A DNA stretch of 64,000 bases from Alisma plantago-aquatica (Eukaryota > Streptophyta > Magnoliopsida > Alismatales > Alismataceae). A model generated the notes under the pieces. The model made no database searches, was not told the origin of the DNA, and saw only the letters and a list, made by a program, of their open reading frames with translations. The stretch covers positions 962,702,281 through 962,766,280 of the forward strand of contig OY856412.1 of the NCBI GenBank assembly GCA_963693085.1, read 5' to 3'. The position numbers were made by a program, and so were the translations under genes. Below, in pieces: positions 12,845-25,920 of the stretch (within the stretch, counting starts at the first letter, position 1; the number at the start of each line of letters is the position of its first letter).

Positions 12845-13120
12845 CAAGGAATGACTCAAGTGGTCAAGCATGGTGTCCCCTAACAAACGGACCTAGGTTC
12901 GAATCCTAGTTGCCGCATTGATTTACCACCCTCTCGGGAGTTCAGCCTCCATCACGGGTGTGGGAGAAGGGGGGGAATCTTTCTCTCTTAATCCCATACA
13001 TACATACATACATACATACATACATACATACATACATACATACATACATACATACATACATACATACATACATACATACATACATACATACACACATACA
13101 TACATACATACATACATACA
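12845..13120 (+). mobile_element. SINE S1, tRNA-derived, with (CATA)n tail
   Basis: The body is about 150 bp (12845-12994). A box A-like stretch (TGACTCAAGTGG, about 12852) and a box B (GGTTCGAATCC, 12896-12906) are spaced as in a tRNA-derived pol III promoter. The body ends TCTCTCTTAATCC and is followed by about 125 bp of (CATA)n. It matches S2 and S3. It begins at the last unit of LINE A's tail, and LINE B begins at the end of its own tail. ORFs over the tail are microsatellite artefacts. Confidence 0.8.
12995..13120 (+). repeat. (CATA)n tail of S1
   Basis: About 31 CATA units, almost uninterrupted (one CACA variant near 13091). It is one of the longest tails in the array. LINE B starts at its right edge. 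Confidence 0.95.
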
Positions 13121-15124
13121 ACAAGAATATGTACCTGAACTTGTTGATGTGGATGGAAGGGTGGTCAACAAGCAATAGGACCTAGAAGATCAAGCCATAC
13201 AATTCTGTAGTGCTCTATGCAACAAGAATTTGATGCGGAAATGAGGGAAGAATAGATAGATTGGAAGTTCAATCTCACAGGGGCACGTAATAGTATTCTT
13301 ACTAGGGAAGTGTATGAACATGAGGTCAAGGATGCTCTGTGGAGTATAGGCTGCAATAAATCTTCAGGTTCAAATGGATTCAATTTTTTTCTTCTATAAA
13401 AAGATGTGGGACAATATAAAGAAGGATTTGGTGGAATATTTGAAGTATTTTCTGAAGGGAGGCAACATGGTAAGGTAGGTTAACCATGCTTTCTTATTCC
13501 TCATTCCAAAGAAGAAGGTGACTGCTTCTCTTGCTGATTTTAGACCTATTGCTTGTTGTTCTGTCCAATATAAATTCATTGCAAAAATACTAGCATCAAG
13601 GCTGAAGATGGTTTCCCCATCTCTTATATCTGGGAACCAAGAAACTTTCATTGAAGGGAGGATTATTAGTGACTGCGCCCTCCTAGCTGGCGAGTTCCTA
13701 CTTGATTACAATGTGATGAGGGGTAGCAGAAAGGTGTGCTTAAAGATAGACATGTTAAAGGTATATGACAGTGTCAAATGGGACAAGCTATGGTGGATCA
13801 TGCAACAAATGGGATTCTCTGAGCAGTAGATTGGTTGGATGAAATAGTGTGTGGGTACTACGAGCTTCTCTGTTCTTGTAAATGACACATCGAGAGGTAT
13901 GTTCAAAGGGAATAACTGGCTATGATAAGGGGATTCCCTATCTCCTCTACTATTCACCATTGTCATGGAATATTTCACACATAGTTAGATGTAGGCAGAA
14001 GAGAAGAGAGATATAAAGGCATACAAGGTGTTTGGGATGAAGGTGATGAGACATATGATTTTTGCTGATGACATCTTGGCGTTCATTGAAGCCAAACCCA
14101 ACATGCTCACAAACCTGAATGCTTTACTTAGAAGATTTGGAGAGCAACATGGTTGTGTGTTAATCCTAATAAGACTCATCTATTTCTATCGAAGAACTAC
14201 CACCAGTATGAAGTTAGGTTATAGGAAGTGATGGGAGTGGAAATGAGCAAATTTCTACTAGATAGTTAGGGTTCCCACTTGTCGGTGGCAATCTACATGT
14301 GAAAGATTTTGTTGATTGCATAGACAGGGTTGACGAGATGATTGCAAGATAGCCTTCCCAAAAGATGTCCATGGAGGGTAAGAGACTCTCACCAAAGCAA
14401 CTATAGAAGGACTATTGATTTTCTGGGTTCAACAAGGGGAGAGACCTGGAGCGACGCAGGACAAGATGGAGATGAAAATTTCAAACTTTTTATGGGCAAG
14501 TGAGTATCATCCAATGAAGTATGCAAGGTTGGCATTACCAAAAGAGCAGGGTGGACTGAATTTAAAAACACCTAGATATATTGCCAAGTGGGTGACACTG
14601 AGGAGAATAATTTTTATCAAGAAGGAAGCTCAGTGTGGGGAGCTCAATGTGGGGCATGTGGATGAGAGAAAGATATCCACATGGACTAGATTTTCAGCCA
14701 AGAATGAGAGAAGGATATTCACGCACCATTAATGTAATGAAGGAGTTATGGCAGCAAGTGAAGCATATCTTTGAAACCAAAGCTATAGGTGGTTGGACAA
14801 TAAATAATTCAAAGACGAACCTATGGGATGTGACAAGATCTAGGGATCCAAGGAATCTAATGATGGAACATATCCGACTAGGAAAATCGGTACCGAAAAT
14901 GGTCTATGTGTTTTCAAAATTCTGCATGGGGTGCTAGAGACACTAGACAAGGGCTAAAAATAGAATAATGATATTTATACCATATGTTTGTTGTGTAATG
15001 AAGAGGAAGAATCCCATAATCATCTATTTGGGAGATGTAAATTTACCAATGAAGTATGGGGCATCATATGTGAATTCAACGTGCAAATGATACTGAATGA
15101 AGAAGTAAAGAAGACAGTTGTTCC
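13121..15124 (+). mobile_element. LINE B, 5'-truncated, 3' end lost
   Basis: Starts abruptly after the S1 tail, inside the ORF2 linker between endonuclease and RT, as expected of incomplete reverse transcription. It runs through RT into the zf-RVT region and breaks off near 15124 against minus-strand L1 ORF1 sequence. The last part of ORF2, the 3' UTR and the tail are missing, probably by deletion or rearrangement. Confidence 0.75.
13121..15124 (+). pseudogene. LINE B ORF2 fragment
   Basis: Recognisable pieces are LADFRPIACCSVQYKFIAK (RT motif 1-2 region, about 13530), the KIDMLKVYDSVKW motif A, an intact IFADD catalytic box near 14058, the FWVQQGE segment near 14423 and a zf-RVT CLLCNEEEE segment near 14990. 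Stops include TAG 13845-13847 (the shared RT position) and adjacent TGA/TAA at 13923-13928. The latter are shared with LINE E, as is the preceding Trp, which replaces the usual Gly. Several frameshifts add to the damage. It is non-functional. Confidence 0.8.
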
Positions 15125-15963
15125 ATTCTCTATGTAAATTCTTGGACTAGGTTTCTTAGGTACCCACTTTTTCTTTATCGTGTGGATTTCACCCCCTTGA
15201 CAACCATACCCAAATAGCTTGCATACATAACAAGGATTTGGTCTCCATTCATATTCAAATGTTAACTTCTTTGGATCTCTACTTTCACTTGCCACCTCCA
15301 GGCTTTTAGGAAACACAGAATCAACATCTATGAGTACCTACATTTTGTCATATTGAAGCCTTTTGAATTCATGAGTAAGCCTATCTGGTCTCATAGGATG
15401 ACCTAGAAAGGAGCCAATTCTTTCAAACATTATTTTCTCCCACAACTCCAGTGGCATATCATGGACCTTGATCCGAATCAGAGTCCACTAATTTGTACTT
15501 AGTTAGTTGTTGTCCAGGCCTCCATTTCATTAAATTGAGTGACTTGTCTCAAACAAAATGCACATCTCCTTCCAAGACAGTCTCCAGATCTGAGTGATTT
15601 GGGAAACAGATAAAAAAACTATGTTCATGATTTAGAACTTCTATTGATACTTTCAAAATCCAAATTTGAGATAGATAACATTTAAGAGTCAATAGATGAG
15701 GCCTAAAGCCAATGAAATAGCTGGCTAGTCAAGAGTTCCACCTCTCTACATTCCTTATCACTTCTTCTCTCATGTAGATCAAGATTTTTCCCTTTTAGCT
15801 TGATGTTTACCTTCTCCAATGAGGTATCACCTTGTTGCTTCTTCTTGAATAGATCACTCCACACATTTGGTTGGATAAGGGATGGTTGCACTTTGCCATT
15901 TCTATTGTTGGTAGAAGATGCTCCCCCACTCCTACTCATTATTGTTTTTGTTGTTTTTGTCAT
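15125..15963 (-). pseudogene. L1-type ORF1 remnant (DUF4283-like plus zinc knuckle)
   Basis: Read from 15963 downwards. A basic N-terminus with VWSDLFKK is followed by broken DUF4283-like sequence (WRPG at about 15510, LELWEKIMFERIGSFLGHP at about 15420). Then comes YEWRPNPCYVCKLFGYGC, the start of a zf-CCHC knuckle (about 15240), and WVPKKPSP. Two or more stops break the frame. It is a different and older L1 family from the plus-strand LINEs. It joins LINE B at about 15125 with no tail, so the 3' side was lost in a rearrangement. Confidence 0.7.
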
Positions 15964-17158
15964 TAATTTTCACTTTTAAAGTGATCAAATATTTTATGTA
16001 ATATTTTAGGTTTCAACTTATATTTTCTTTCTTTAATAAAGTTAATTCATCTAGGATTATTCATTTGATATGAAAGTTGAACCCTAAGAAAACCTAAACA
16101 TGAGAATCCAATTCTTACATTAAAATCTTCATTTGTTATCATTAACTATGTATTCAATGGACTAGGGTTAGAATATGTTATCTCCGTATTTATTCATCAA
16201 ATAAATACATTTCTAGATAATATACTGACATTAGATTTGTTTAAGTATTATTTTCTCATGACTAGTTTTTGTGAACTCTCATGTATAATCACACTCATTA
16301 TATAAATATTAAATTCCTTCAAAAATATTTGATGATATTATCTCCAATTAAAATCAAACTAAGTCTCCATCATTCTTTATTTCCTTTTTATCATTGTTAA
16401 TGCATTCTCAATATTCTTATTAACATAAATATTCCCCAACTCATTTCCACCACTTATTATTATCAATATTAACCATATTAACACTAATTACATATTGTTT
16501 CATCTAATGATGAATAAGGGTGAAAATGGACCTATCTTGTACTTTATATGTTTCATTATATTTATTCTAAGCATTCTTTCAATTACTTTGATTATTTATC
16601 CATATTTCATTCCAACAACTTACTTATCAATCATGTTCAAGTCTAGATGGGTATACCTTATATCACGTTTGAAGGTTTAATCTTGAACTAAATCTAAAGG
16701 CATCCAAACCTTAAGGTTGGGGTTTCTAGGTTCAAGAAGTCAAGTATCAATATATTACTACATTCAACCCCTTAAAGGGATGTCGTTCTTGAAATTCAAC
16801 CACTCACACATGAATATCTAACTATTCTTATGATAAAATGAGCTTTTCATAAATACTTTCTCTCTCTATATTTTTTTATTATCATTATAAGCCCCTAGAT
16901 ACTCCGAATTACTCATATTTTAGACTTTGACTCTAGTCGATAAATTCTTGAAGAGATAAATAAAACCCAAAAAAAGCTGAAGCTCACATGCTATTATTAA
17001 CTATTGCTTGTGAAGAGGAACAAAGTTTTCGAAAAATTGATGAACATCCTCCACATTCTGACTACAAACACATCCACCATCTAAATCTAATTTAACCATT
17101 CAGTGTGAGGCTTCATTACACAATATACTGATAAAAGAATAAAATAAAAAATATTTAG
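15964..17158. other. AT-rich stretch, possible edge of a minus-strand gypsy LTR
   Basis: No gene seen. At 16763-16797 the plus strand reads CCCCTTAAAGGGA then TGTCGTTCTTGAAATTC. On the minus strand this resembles the gypsy pol end and purine tract, followed by TGTAGTAATATA as an LTR start at 16762. If so, a decayed minus-strand LTR extends left from 16762; its other end was not found. Confidence 0.3.
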
Positions 17159-20100
17159 CTAAAAAGAAATATCATAAACTAGAAAACCAAGATGGTCAAC
17201 TCTAGATGTTGGATTTTGTAGGGTATTAACAAGAACTTGTGAATCATATTCCACTTGCAGCCTACAAAAATTACATTTCAAAGCCTTCTTTAAGCAAATG
17301 AGCATGGACCAAGCCTCCCCAAGCACCAGGCTATATTTGAAGAATATGGTTTCTACAATCATGGCCATGGTATTGCCTATTTCATCATGTAGGACTCCCC
17401 CTACATCGATCCTTCCATCTCGGCTAACAAAAACATCACAATTTAATTTCATGTTGCAGACACTACATCTCTGCCACAATGTTGTTTCCTTCTTTGGTGC
17501 TTGCAACCCCTCTATCATAGACGTCCGATTTGCTTCCCCTAAATCAACAATCAGGTTGTTATAACAATGAAACAAAATCTGAATGGATTCCTTCTCATCA
17601 TCAAAAACTCGATTATTACATTGTATCCAAGTGCTCCACATCAATTCAAGTCCAGCATCTAGATCCTCTATTGAAAGTTTGTCATGTATTATAGTAAGAG
17701 TGTTGCTCGTTGACTCACTTGTAAAGACAAACTTTAGATCTTTCTTCGGTGTGGAGGTACATGCCTCCCTTACTTCCTTGCATGTACAAATCATATGAGT
17801 AATTGTTTCCTTCTCATATTGGGAAAATTCCATCCACAACACAATGACAGTCAAAAAGCCTACCCGAGGTGACATACTTCCAGTATACAGTCTCTCCATA
17901 GAAAGTGTGACGACTTTGGTAGCCATCTTGACTTCCATATAATATTCAAACTTTACCATAAGTACCGCTCTGCTAGAGATAAAATTTGTTTTTCCAAGAA
18001 TGGAAGTCCATAGGCCATTTTTGAGGTGAAAATCCATTTTGGTTCAGGACACCAAAAAGGGGTATTTGCATGTAACCTTAAGCTAATAGGAGTATTTTTA
18101 ACTAGATTACAAATCTTGAATGGGAAGATACCACAATGGACTATTGTTTGTCATATAGTCGAAGATTCATCTATGATATATTCAACAAGTCATAATGGTG
18201 TGTTAGTATATGGGAAAATCCATAAGGTCATCCATCTTATTGTAGATCCAATTATCTTTTCATAAATCTATGTTCGCTACATTACCCACCTGCCTTGAAA
18301 GTCCATCAAGGATGACTAGTTTTTCACCCCATAGACTTCTCCATGGAAACTTGGATTGTATCCTCATGTCACTTCAAGTATAGCCATCCTTGGGAAGTAA
18401 TGGGGTTTTAAGACCTTGTAAGCAAGAGAGTTCATCTTTGTAAACAATCTCCATATTTTCTTTGCTAGAAGATCCTAGTTGAAAGTATGCATGTCTCTGA
18501 ATCCCATTCCTCCACTTCTCTTTGGCTTATAAATATTTGTCCAACATTGCTAGAAATTTTTCCTTTTTGTACATTTTGTTCCCCACCAAAATCTTACAAT
18601 CCTACTGTGGATCTCATTTGGGATGCTTGAGAATATCTAAAAAATATTCAATATATAAGTTGGAATTGTGTGGGCTATAGCTTTGATTAGAACTTTCTTG
18701 CATGGCTTAAGAAAAGTTATCCTTCCATCCTTGTAATTATTCCATACTCTCTTCTTCAAAAAGTTAAAAATATGTCTTTTGAACCTACCTATGGCCATAT
18801 GAAACACCAAACATTTTGTATGTTTTCCACCTCATTATATTTGAGAAGATTCCTTCATGATTTGTGTCAATTGGGATTCCTTTACTAAAAACTACCTATG
18901 TATTGTTGAAATTGCTGTTTTGTCTCGATGCATGTTCATATTGGTTAATTATATCTATTATCAAGCATACTTGATGGGAGGCTCTAGAAAAAAGGATGAT
19001 TTCATTTGCAAAAAAAAAGTGAGAGATAACTAGAGTACGTATGCTCACTTCAATTCCATGCACAAGTTTGTTCTCATCTACACTCATAATGGAAGTAGAG
19101 AAAGATTCAACACATAAATACAAAGATAAGAGGAGAGAAGGTCACTTTGGAATAGTCCTCAAGTTAGTGTAATCTTCTTGTACCGGTCGCCATTCATGGT
19201 GAAAGAGTGATTGATAGATGAAACACACTCATAAATTTCTCTTCTTCAACCTTCTTCAAACCCCATCTTCTTTTGTACAAAATTAATAGGTTTACACTCC
19301 ACTCTATCAAAGGCCTTGGGCATATCAAGTTTCAATGCCATGTATCCTTTCTTATTTTTATGGCATGTCTTCATTTTATGGAAAACCTCATAAGCAATAA
19401 GGGCAATTTTTATGATCATCCTCCCAAGAATTAAATCGATCTAGTTCCCAGTGATAATATTGTCCATCAATGTCTTAATTCTATTTTCAAGGACCTTACA
19501 AGAAATTTTGTAGACCACATTACAAAGGTTAATCGTCCTATACTCCACCACTTTGTTTGTCTTTGATATTTTTGGAATAAAGACCACCACAATATCATTT
19601 AGCACGTCAATATTATTTTCACCTTTCCACCACTCTTTTATATAGCTTGACACATCACTCTCAACAACATATCATAATTTTTAAAGATAAAAAATAGGTT
19701 TCATGCCATAGGTCCCAAAGATATATTTAGATGCATTTGTATTAGGTCTCTAAAAATCTCTTCATCAGAAATGTCCTTATGAAGAAAAATTTTCATAGTA
19801 TCATCAATTTTCTTTCTAATTCTCATTGTGCCCTCCTAAAAACCCATAGGGTTACTTGTATGGAATAGATGTTGAAAGTAATCTAGGACAACTTTTTCAG
19901 TCTCCTCATCATAATTCTTCTAGACACCATGGATGTCCTTTATACCTTAAATAGTATTTCTTCTTTTGCTGTGAGAAGCCTTGTGATTTAAGTAGGGAGC
20001 CACTTGCTTTTAATTCATTAGCTCTACCCCTTACACACCACTATGACTCCTCTTGTCTGTGATAGTACTCAAGATCCTTTGACAACTCATTACATCTATT

Positions 20101-20990
20101 GAGGACTGCATTGTCTGGGTTTTTTTGTTCTCCTCATAGAAGCTTCTATGTATCCTTTACTTTCTTTTTTAGATTCACAACTTGTTGTGGCCCATGCCTC
20201 CAACACTCGTAGAATATTCTCTATATCTTCACCACACTCTTTGAGTCTACTCAAAAGATCCTATGTGTACGCATTTTCCTAATACCCTTTGACAGTCTCC
20301 CTCACATGAAGCTGCTGAGAGCAAAAAAGGTACAAAATAAAAATTTTATGTCTTTGTTATCTTTTGATCTCCCTCCTATCTGTAGAGATTATGATGGGTG
20401 TGTGGTCAGGTTTATACATCTATAGGTAAAAGACTTTGCAATAGGTAATGACTATCTCCACTCAAAAGTAGAAGAGCTCTATCCATCCTTTCTCTAACCA
20501 GCTTATCCATAGTGAGCCCCCTTTCCCAGGTAAATAGACTACCAAAAAAAATCAAGACTAGCAAGGCACAATCATAAATAACACCTCTAAAGTCTTGCAT
20601 ACATCTATCTAGTTTAGGCAGACCCCTTAATTTCTCCTCATTCAAAATAACTTCACTGAAATTACTAAAGAAACTCACTGGTGTATCTAAGTTATTCTTC
20701 AACTTTTGCATCAATTTCCAAGTATTGAACTTATAATGTTGTTCAAACTAGCCATAAATGCCAATGCCTCCCCCACTATAGGTTAACATGATATTTTGAA
20801 ATAAGACATTCCATGTGGCATTGTGAGAAACTACAAATATTTACATCCACGTCCCTCCACCAAAAACCAATACCCCCATATTACCAATACTTGAAAGTTA
20901 AAGGCAATTAACAAACCCAAACTCTCTTTTTACATTTTGTAGATGTACGTCAACTATTTCAATTTCCAAGAGGAAAACCAAATTTGGTTG
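17159..20990 (-). pseudogene. Old L1 LINE ORF2 remnant with RNase H domain
   Basis: Domains in minus-strand order: endonuclease C-terminal part (about 20900-20450, with FTWERG and RERMDRALLLL); RT motifs 1-2 (19653-19441, VFIPKISKTNKV and LCNVVYKISCKVL); a degraded FADD box read as FFANE near 19020; a zf-RVT-like segment with MICTCKEV near 17800; and an RNase H-like C-terminus (17440-17159) with LNCD, GEAWSM and VEYDSQ, matching the catalytic D-E-D order. The last part is open for 292 codons (18037-17159). Many stops and frameshifts and high AT content point to great age. The plus-strand LINEs lack RNase H, so this is another L1 lineage. Confidence 0.75.
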
Positions 20991-21248
20991 TTCTCTCTAA
21001 AACCAAATTCAAAGAGAATTCCAACTGGCCAGTTTGTCGATACCTGACAATTCCAGCTTAAGAATTTCATTGATGTTTATGGGCTTGGTCACCGCCAGTA
21101 CCCCCTACTTAGAGCATCACATGCCTTCAGATGCCCTTGATTTCCTTCATGTCAGAGTGTTTTTTTGTCTCTTACTGCATTTCCTTACAATTAAGCCAGA
21201 TACATATCCATCTAGCCCAAAAACTTGTACCTATTTCATATCATCAGA
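20991..21248. other. Sequence upstream of the minus-strand L1 remnant
   Basis: Probably the 5' part of the endonuclease region or ORF1/ORF2 junction of the same minus-strand L1, too decayed to assign. The plus-strand ORF here runs into the CATA repeat and is not a gene. Confidence 0.3.
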
Positions 21249-21317
21249 CCATACATACATACATACATACATACATACATACATACATACATACATACAT
21301 ACATACATACATACATA
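21249..21317 (+). repeat. (CATA)n before LINE C
   Basis: About 17 units. The sequence before it (ATCATCAGAC) does not clearly match a LINE or SINE 3' end, so this may be a lone target microsatellite or the tail of an element lost by deletion. LINE C starts at its right edge. Confidence 0.95.
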
Positions 21318-21378
21318 AATGAGAAACTACTCCCACCCCCTAGGGTTCACTCTGGAAACCAACAACGCTACAGAGGAA

Positions 21379-22674
21379 ATGCCGGGGGCTCAACCCCTAG
21401 ACATCCACCCACCCACCCTACTACCTAATCACATCCCACCCAACAACCAGACGCAATGGGAAAACATGAAGGACAGAACCCTAACCAAGGTGAGAAGGAG
21501 ATGGATGAAGAGAAGACACAACATTGACTAGTATGGACTCAAGTCCTGAAGAAGCCAAATGATCATGAGGTGAAGGAACTTGGAATACCCTGACCAAAAG
21601 TGATAGAATGGGAGGCCATGTCCAACTTGAAGTGGAAAAATTCGAGCAGATGAAAGACATGTGGGAATTCAATGTGATGGTGTATTCCCTAGTAAAATGA
21701 CCATTATCCCCCCACATTTAGTCCTAGACATGATAGAACTGGCGGACCAAAGATTCGTTCAATCTCTTGTCAAGGGAAAACAACAACTTCATGGTGCATT
21801 TCTCAAATGTGGTAGACAAGCATTCAATGCTCTCTATGGGGCCTAGGTGGTTCGAATCTCAACTGGTGGTTGCTAAGATCTATAGGCATGGCGATGGACT
21901 AAAGAAGGAGGCCTTTCCCACGATTCTGTTCTGGACCACATTGAGATCCTTTGGCATGCCATGGATGAGGAGATTAGCAGGTACCATCACAGATGAGGCA
22001 TGCAAGGTGCTCCACATTGATGACCGTTCCTTAGAGGGTGATGAGGCTCGAGTTATATTCAAGATTGAGGCAGAGAGAGAGTGAGATGCTCTGACCAACA
22101 TATGGCTCAACATGAAGGGGAGGGAGCCCACTGATGCCCCGATCAACTACGACCACATACCAACCAAGTGCAACAGGAGTTGTACTTTCAATCATGTAAC
22201 TGACCAATGACGAATCAAACAAAGGGCGAGGAAGCTAGGAAAGGAAGGCCAAACAAAGACTGATGGGAAAATCTGGAGAGAAAATGCTGAAGCTGACAAA
22301 GAAAAGAGCAAGATATTAGGGTATAGAAGGTCGAGAAGACAGGTGCTACAACTGATAAGAACCTAGGAACTTTAGCGAGGGAAGGGGAGGAGGAAGAAGA
22401 AGAGTTGATTAATTTTGGTGTAAAAGCATCAAACAATAGGTAGATATAAGGAGAGGAAGGAGAGTTCATCCCCTCTTCTAAGAAGAAGGGGTACAAAAAG
22501 AAAGGTATACCTAAAAGCCAAGGAATGGGGGATCTATTGGATACTACTAACAACTTTAAGGCATTGAGTGAGTCTGATAAGGAAGAGGAAGAATAGATTA
22601 GGTGAGATAAGAAGGGAGACTCAAAGAGGAACGACAAGGGGCCAATGAGGTGCATGAAATCACAAAAAACTTAT
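21379..22674 (+). pseudogene. LINE C ORF1 (putative RNA-binding, DUF4283-like)
   Basis: Frames can be followed by comparison with LINEs G and H. WEFNVMVYSLVK at about 21662 corresponds to the DUF4283 start. GPRWFESQLVVAKIYRHGD (about 21840) and VLHIDDRSLEGDEARVIFKIEAE (about 22010) follow. The zinc knuckle is degraded near 22170, where the spacing is lost. A long Lys/Glu-rich tail follows. Stops and frameshifts are frequent. The TGA-T-ATG link to ORF2 seen in E and H has decayed to TTAATACA. Confidence 0.7.
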
Positions 22675-22684
22675 TAATACATCC

Positions 22685-25600
22685 ATGCTACTATGGAATA
22701 TTAAGGGGGGGTTGTGATAGGAGAAAGAAGAAGGAGATCCAAATCTAGATTGCAACACATGGTACCTCATTGGTGGCATTAGTTTAAACAAAAATGAATA
22801 AGAAAAACTAAAAATCATCAAATACTAATTTCTATAGGGTTGAGAGAATGTGTCTAACATTGCACATTCTAAGTTAGCTAGAGTATGCGTGGCATGGAAC
22901 CTGAATGCATGGCAGGTGTCAGTTGAGAAGATTTCAGACCAACAAATCACAATGAAATGCAAAAATAATGGGGGACTGCATATGTGGGTGACAACTGTTT
23001 ATGCACATAATGATGCAAAAATGAGACATGGCTTATGATATGATATGATGCCTCTTTCTAGATAGATCAAGATCCCTTGGTTAGTGATTGGTGACTTTAA
23101 TAATGCCTAAATGTAGGTAGAGGTGATAGGAGGAAGACCAGAGTTAAATGCGGTGATTGATGCTTCCAACCAAACTATGGAAAAGGCTGGTCTCTTTGAA
23201 TTACCAATGATTGCTGGGGATATCCTCACCTGGAACAATGAGAGGAAACCTAAGGATAGGATTGCAAGAAAGATTTACAAAGAACTAGTGAATTATGAAT
23301 GTCCACATATTTTTCTTAATGTGCAGCTGAAGGAAGGAGGATCTGAACTAAGTGACCATGCTCCCATCAGGATTCAAATAACAGAGAAGAAGCAACAAAG
23401 GAAACCATTCAAATTCCTTAATTATAGGCTGATTGGAAGGGGTTCAATGAAGTCATAAAGGAAAAATGGAGTACACAGGTGACAGGCAACCTGATGTACA
23501 TCTTTGCAAAAATGTGGGCATTCACCAAAGAAACTTTGAAGAAATGGTTCAAAGAGTAGGTGAACATCCCAAATCTGATTGTGAAAACCAAAAGAGAGTG
23601 CAGGGAGGTGAGAGAGAAACTTCTATCTAATCCACTCAATGTAAAGCTGATAAAGAAAGATGGGGAGATGAAATTAGATGCTAGACAACTTGAAGAAAGT
23701 AGAGGAGAATATTTGTTAGCAAAGGAGAAGAGAGAAATGGTTGGTAGATGGGGATAAAAGAACCAAACTCTATCATACAACGGTTAAAAAAAGGGAAGCA
23801 GACAATGTCATATTTGAATTTATTGACACAAAAGGAAGAGTGGTCAACAAATAGGAGGACTTGGAGAAGCAAGTCGTAGACTTGTACACCTCCTTATAAA
23901 GCAAAGATTTCATAGTGGACCTAGAGGATGAAGAGATGGAATGGAAATATAAACTTCTGAGTACTCACAATAATATTCTTACAAGGAAGAGAAATGAACC
24001 AGAAGTCACAAAAGTAACGTGGAGCATGGAAACAACAAATCATCGGGTTCATATGGTTTCAATGCTATCTTCTACAAGAGAACTTGGGATACTATCAAGG
24101 AGGATCTAGTTTCATATGTTAACCAGTTCATGGAAGGAGGTAACATGGTAAGGGGGATGAATCATTTTTTCTGGTGCGTATCCACAAGAAGAAGGTGACA
24201 CTGATTTTAGACCTATTGCATGTTGCTCGATACAACACAAGATTGTCTCAAACATTCTGATAGCCAGGTTGAAACTGGTATTTCCTATCTTATTTATGAA
24301 AATCAAGGAGCACTGGTGACAATGAGTATTAGTGATTATGATTTTCTAGAAGGAGAGTTCTTGTTGGACTACAATGCCATGAGAGGGAGAAGGAAAGTGT
24401 GTCTAAAGCTGTATGTGTCCAAAGCATATGATAGTGTCAGATGGGATAAACTTTGGTGGATAATGCAGTAGATGATCTTCAGTGATCAGTGGATTGGATG
24501 GATAAAATAATGTGTGGGGACTACTGGATTCTCTATCCTGGTGAATGGCACGTCATTGGGAATGTTCAAAGGAGGCAATGGACTTTGCCAAGGAGACCCA
24601 CTATCGCCTATACTATTTGTCATAGTCATGGGGTACTTTACATAGAAGATGCAAGAAGAAAAATAAGGAGTGAGATCAAGCTGTACGTGGTGCATCGAAT
24701 GAAGGTGATGAACCACTTGATTTTTGCAGATGATGTGCTTGTTTTTATTGAAGAAAAATCCAACACCCTAGGAAGTTTGGAAACACTTCTCAAGGGGTTT
24801 TGGGAACAAACCAGGCTGGTTGTAAATACCAGTAAGACACACCTTTTCTTGTCAAAGAATTTCTATCACATGGAAGAAAGGCTTAAGGAGGAAATGGGAG
24901 TGGAGGTGGGGAAATTTCACACAAAATACCTCAACTTTCCCCTTATTGGAGGTAATTTACTGGTCAAAGACTTTTCTGAATCCATTGATAGATTGGAGGA
25001 AATTATCAACAAGTGTCCAACATAGAAGACATTCATGGAGGAGAGAACAACTCTTACAAAGGTTGTTATTGAGGGGCTTCTCATCTTCTAAATTCACCGA
25101 GGGGAAATCTAGGGCGATGACAAACTTTATATGGGCAGGAAACTACCATACAATGAGGTACACAAGGCTGGCTCTTCTAAAAGATGAAGGTGGGATGAGT
25201 TTAAAAATACCCAGGGATATAGCCAAGTTGGGAACTTTGAGAAGGATTATATTATAGTAAGAGGGCACATTAACATGGGGAAGATGGATGAGGGAGAGAT
25301 ACCAAAGAGGACTGGAATTCAAACCAAGGACTGGAGAGGGATACTCACACACAATAAATGTTATGACTAAGATGTCACAATAAGAAAATCACCTATTTGA
25401 GCTCTATGAGTTAGGAGGATGTAGGCTCAAGGTTGCACATGTGTATATACAATTCTGCATGGTGCACTCACTATGTTGGAAAAGATACATGGGTGGAATC
25501 ATGAAGTTTCCATGACATATATATTATGCAAAGAGGAGGAGGAAACCCACAATCATCTTGTAGGGGGCTGAAATTTCACAAAAGAAATATGGGAGAGCAT

Positions 25601-25834
25601 ATGCATAAAATTTTAGGTGCAACTAAAGCTGAAAGGTGACCTAAGAAGAATGATGACAAGCTGCGCAAAGGATGAAAAGAAAAGATTTTTTTTGTTGATA
25701 TTTGTTTTCATGGTTGGGGTGAAGGAATGCTAGGAAACATAATAGTACAACCAAGAATGCAAGGAGTATTATTGTAAAAATTTGTAAATGTGTTAAGCAT
25801 AAGCAACATATTAGATAGAATAGTGAGTTGTTTT
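22685..25834 (+). pseudogene. LINE C ORF2 (endonuclease-RT-zf-RVT)
   Basis: Visible parts: N-terminal LLWNIKGGC (22688), endonuclease VIGDFNN near 23086, LTWNNERKPKDRIARK near 23228, SDHAPIRIQI near 23350, RT motif A region near 24405, GLCQGDPLSPILF near 24580, an intact IFADD box near 24722, and zf-RVT near 25530. Stops include TAG 23852-23854, TAG 24469-24471, TAA 24508-24510 (the shared RT position), TAG near 25023 and TAA near 25089. There is no RNase H. It is non-functional. Confidence 0.8.
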
Positions 25835-25874
25835 CTGTTATGGTGTACAATGTTGATCTATATGTAACACATGA

Positions 25875-25894
25875 CCTCCTATAATTTTAGGAGG
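25875..25894 (+). other. LINE C 3'-terminal hairpin
   Basis: Perfect CCTCCTA-TAATTT-TAGGAGG stem-loop, about 26 bases before the (CATA)n tail. It is identical to the hairpin of LINE E. Confidence 0.6.
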
Positions 25895-25920
25895 AGTACT
25901 AATATATTTACCTAATTCTG

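Larger units (their letters stand above)
11043..12845 (+). mobile_element. LINE A, 3' part (5' part displaced by the LTR element)
   Basis: Begins inside the RT domain directly after the LTR end; homologous LINEs H (48233) and E (33716) read straight through this point. It holds the RT from before motif A to the end of ORF2, the 3' UTR with hairpins, and a short (CATA)n-like tail (12819-12845). The missing 5' part should lie left of the window. SINE S1 begins exactly at the tail. Confidence 0.85.

Noticed and set aside
12918..13185. ORFs encoding Tyr-Ile-His-Thr or Met-Tyr-Val-Cys repeats (also at 21034-21428, 25838-26147, 44807-45330, 40153-40613)
   Set aside because: They are translations of the (CATA)n microsatellite in open frames, with no conserved flanking protein.
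17298..17798. Plus-strand ORFs at 17298-17564 and 17583-17798
   Set aside because: Shadows of the minus-strand RNase H/zf-RVT region, which has recognisable motifs.
21034..21318. Plus-strand 94-codon ORF before LINE C
   Set aside because: Runs into the CATA repeat, no homology, lies over decayed minus-strand L1 sequence.
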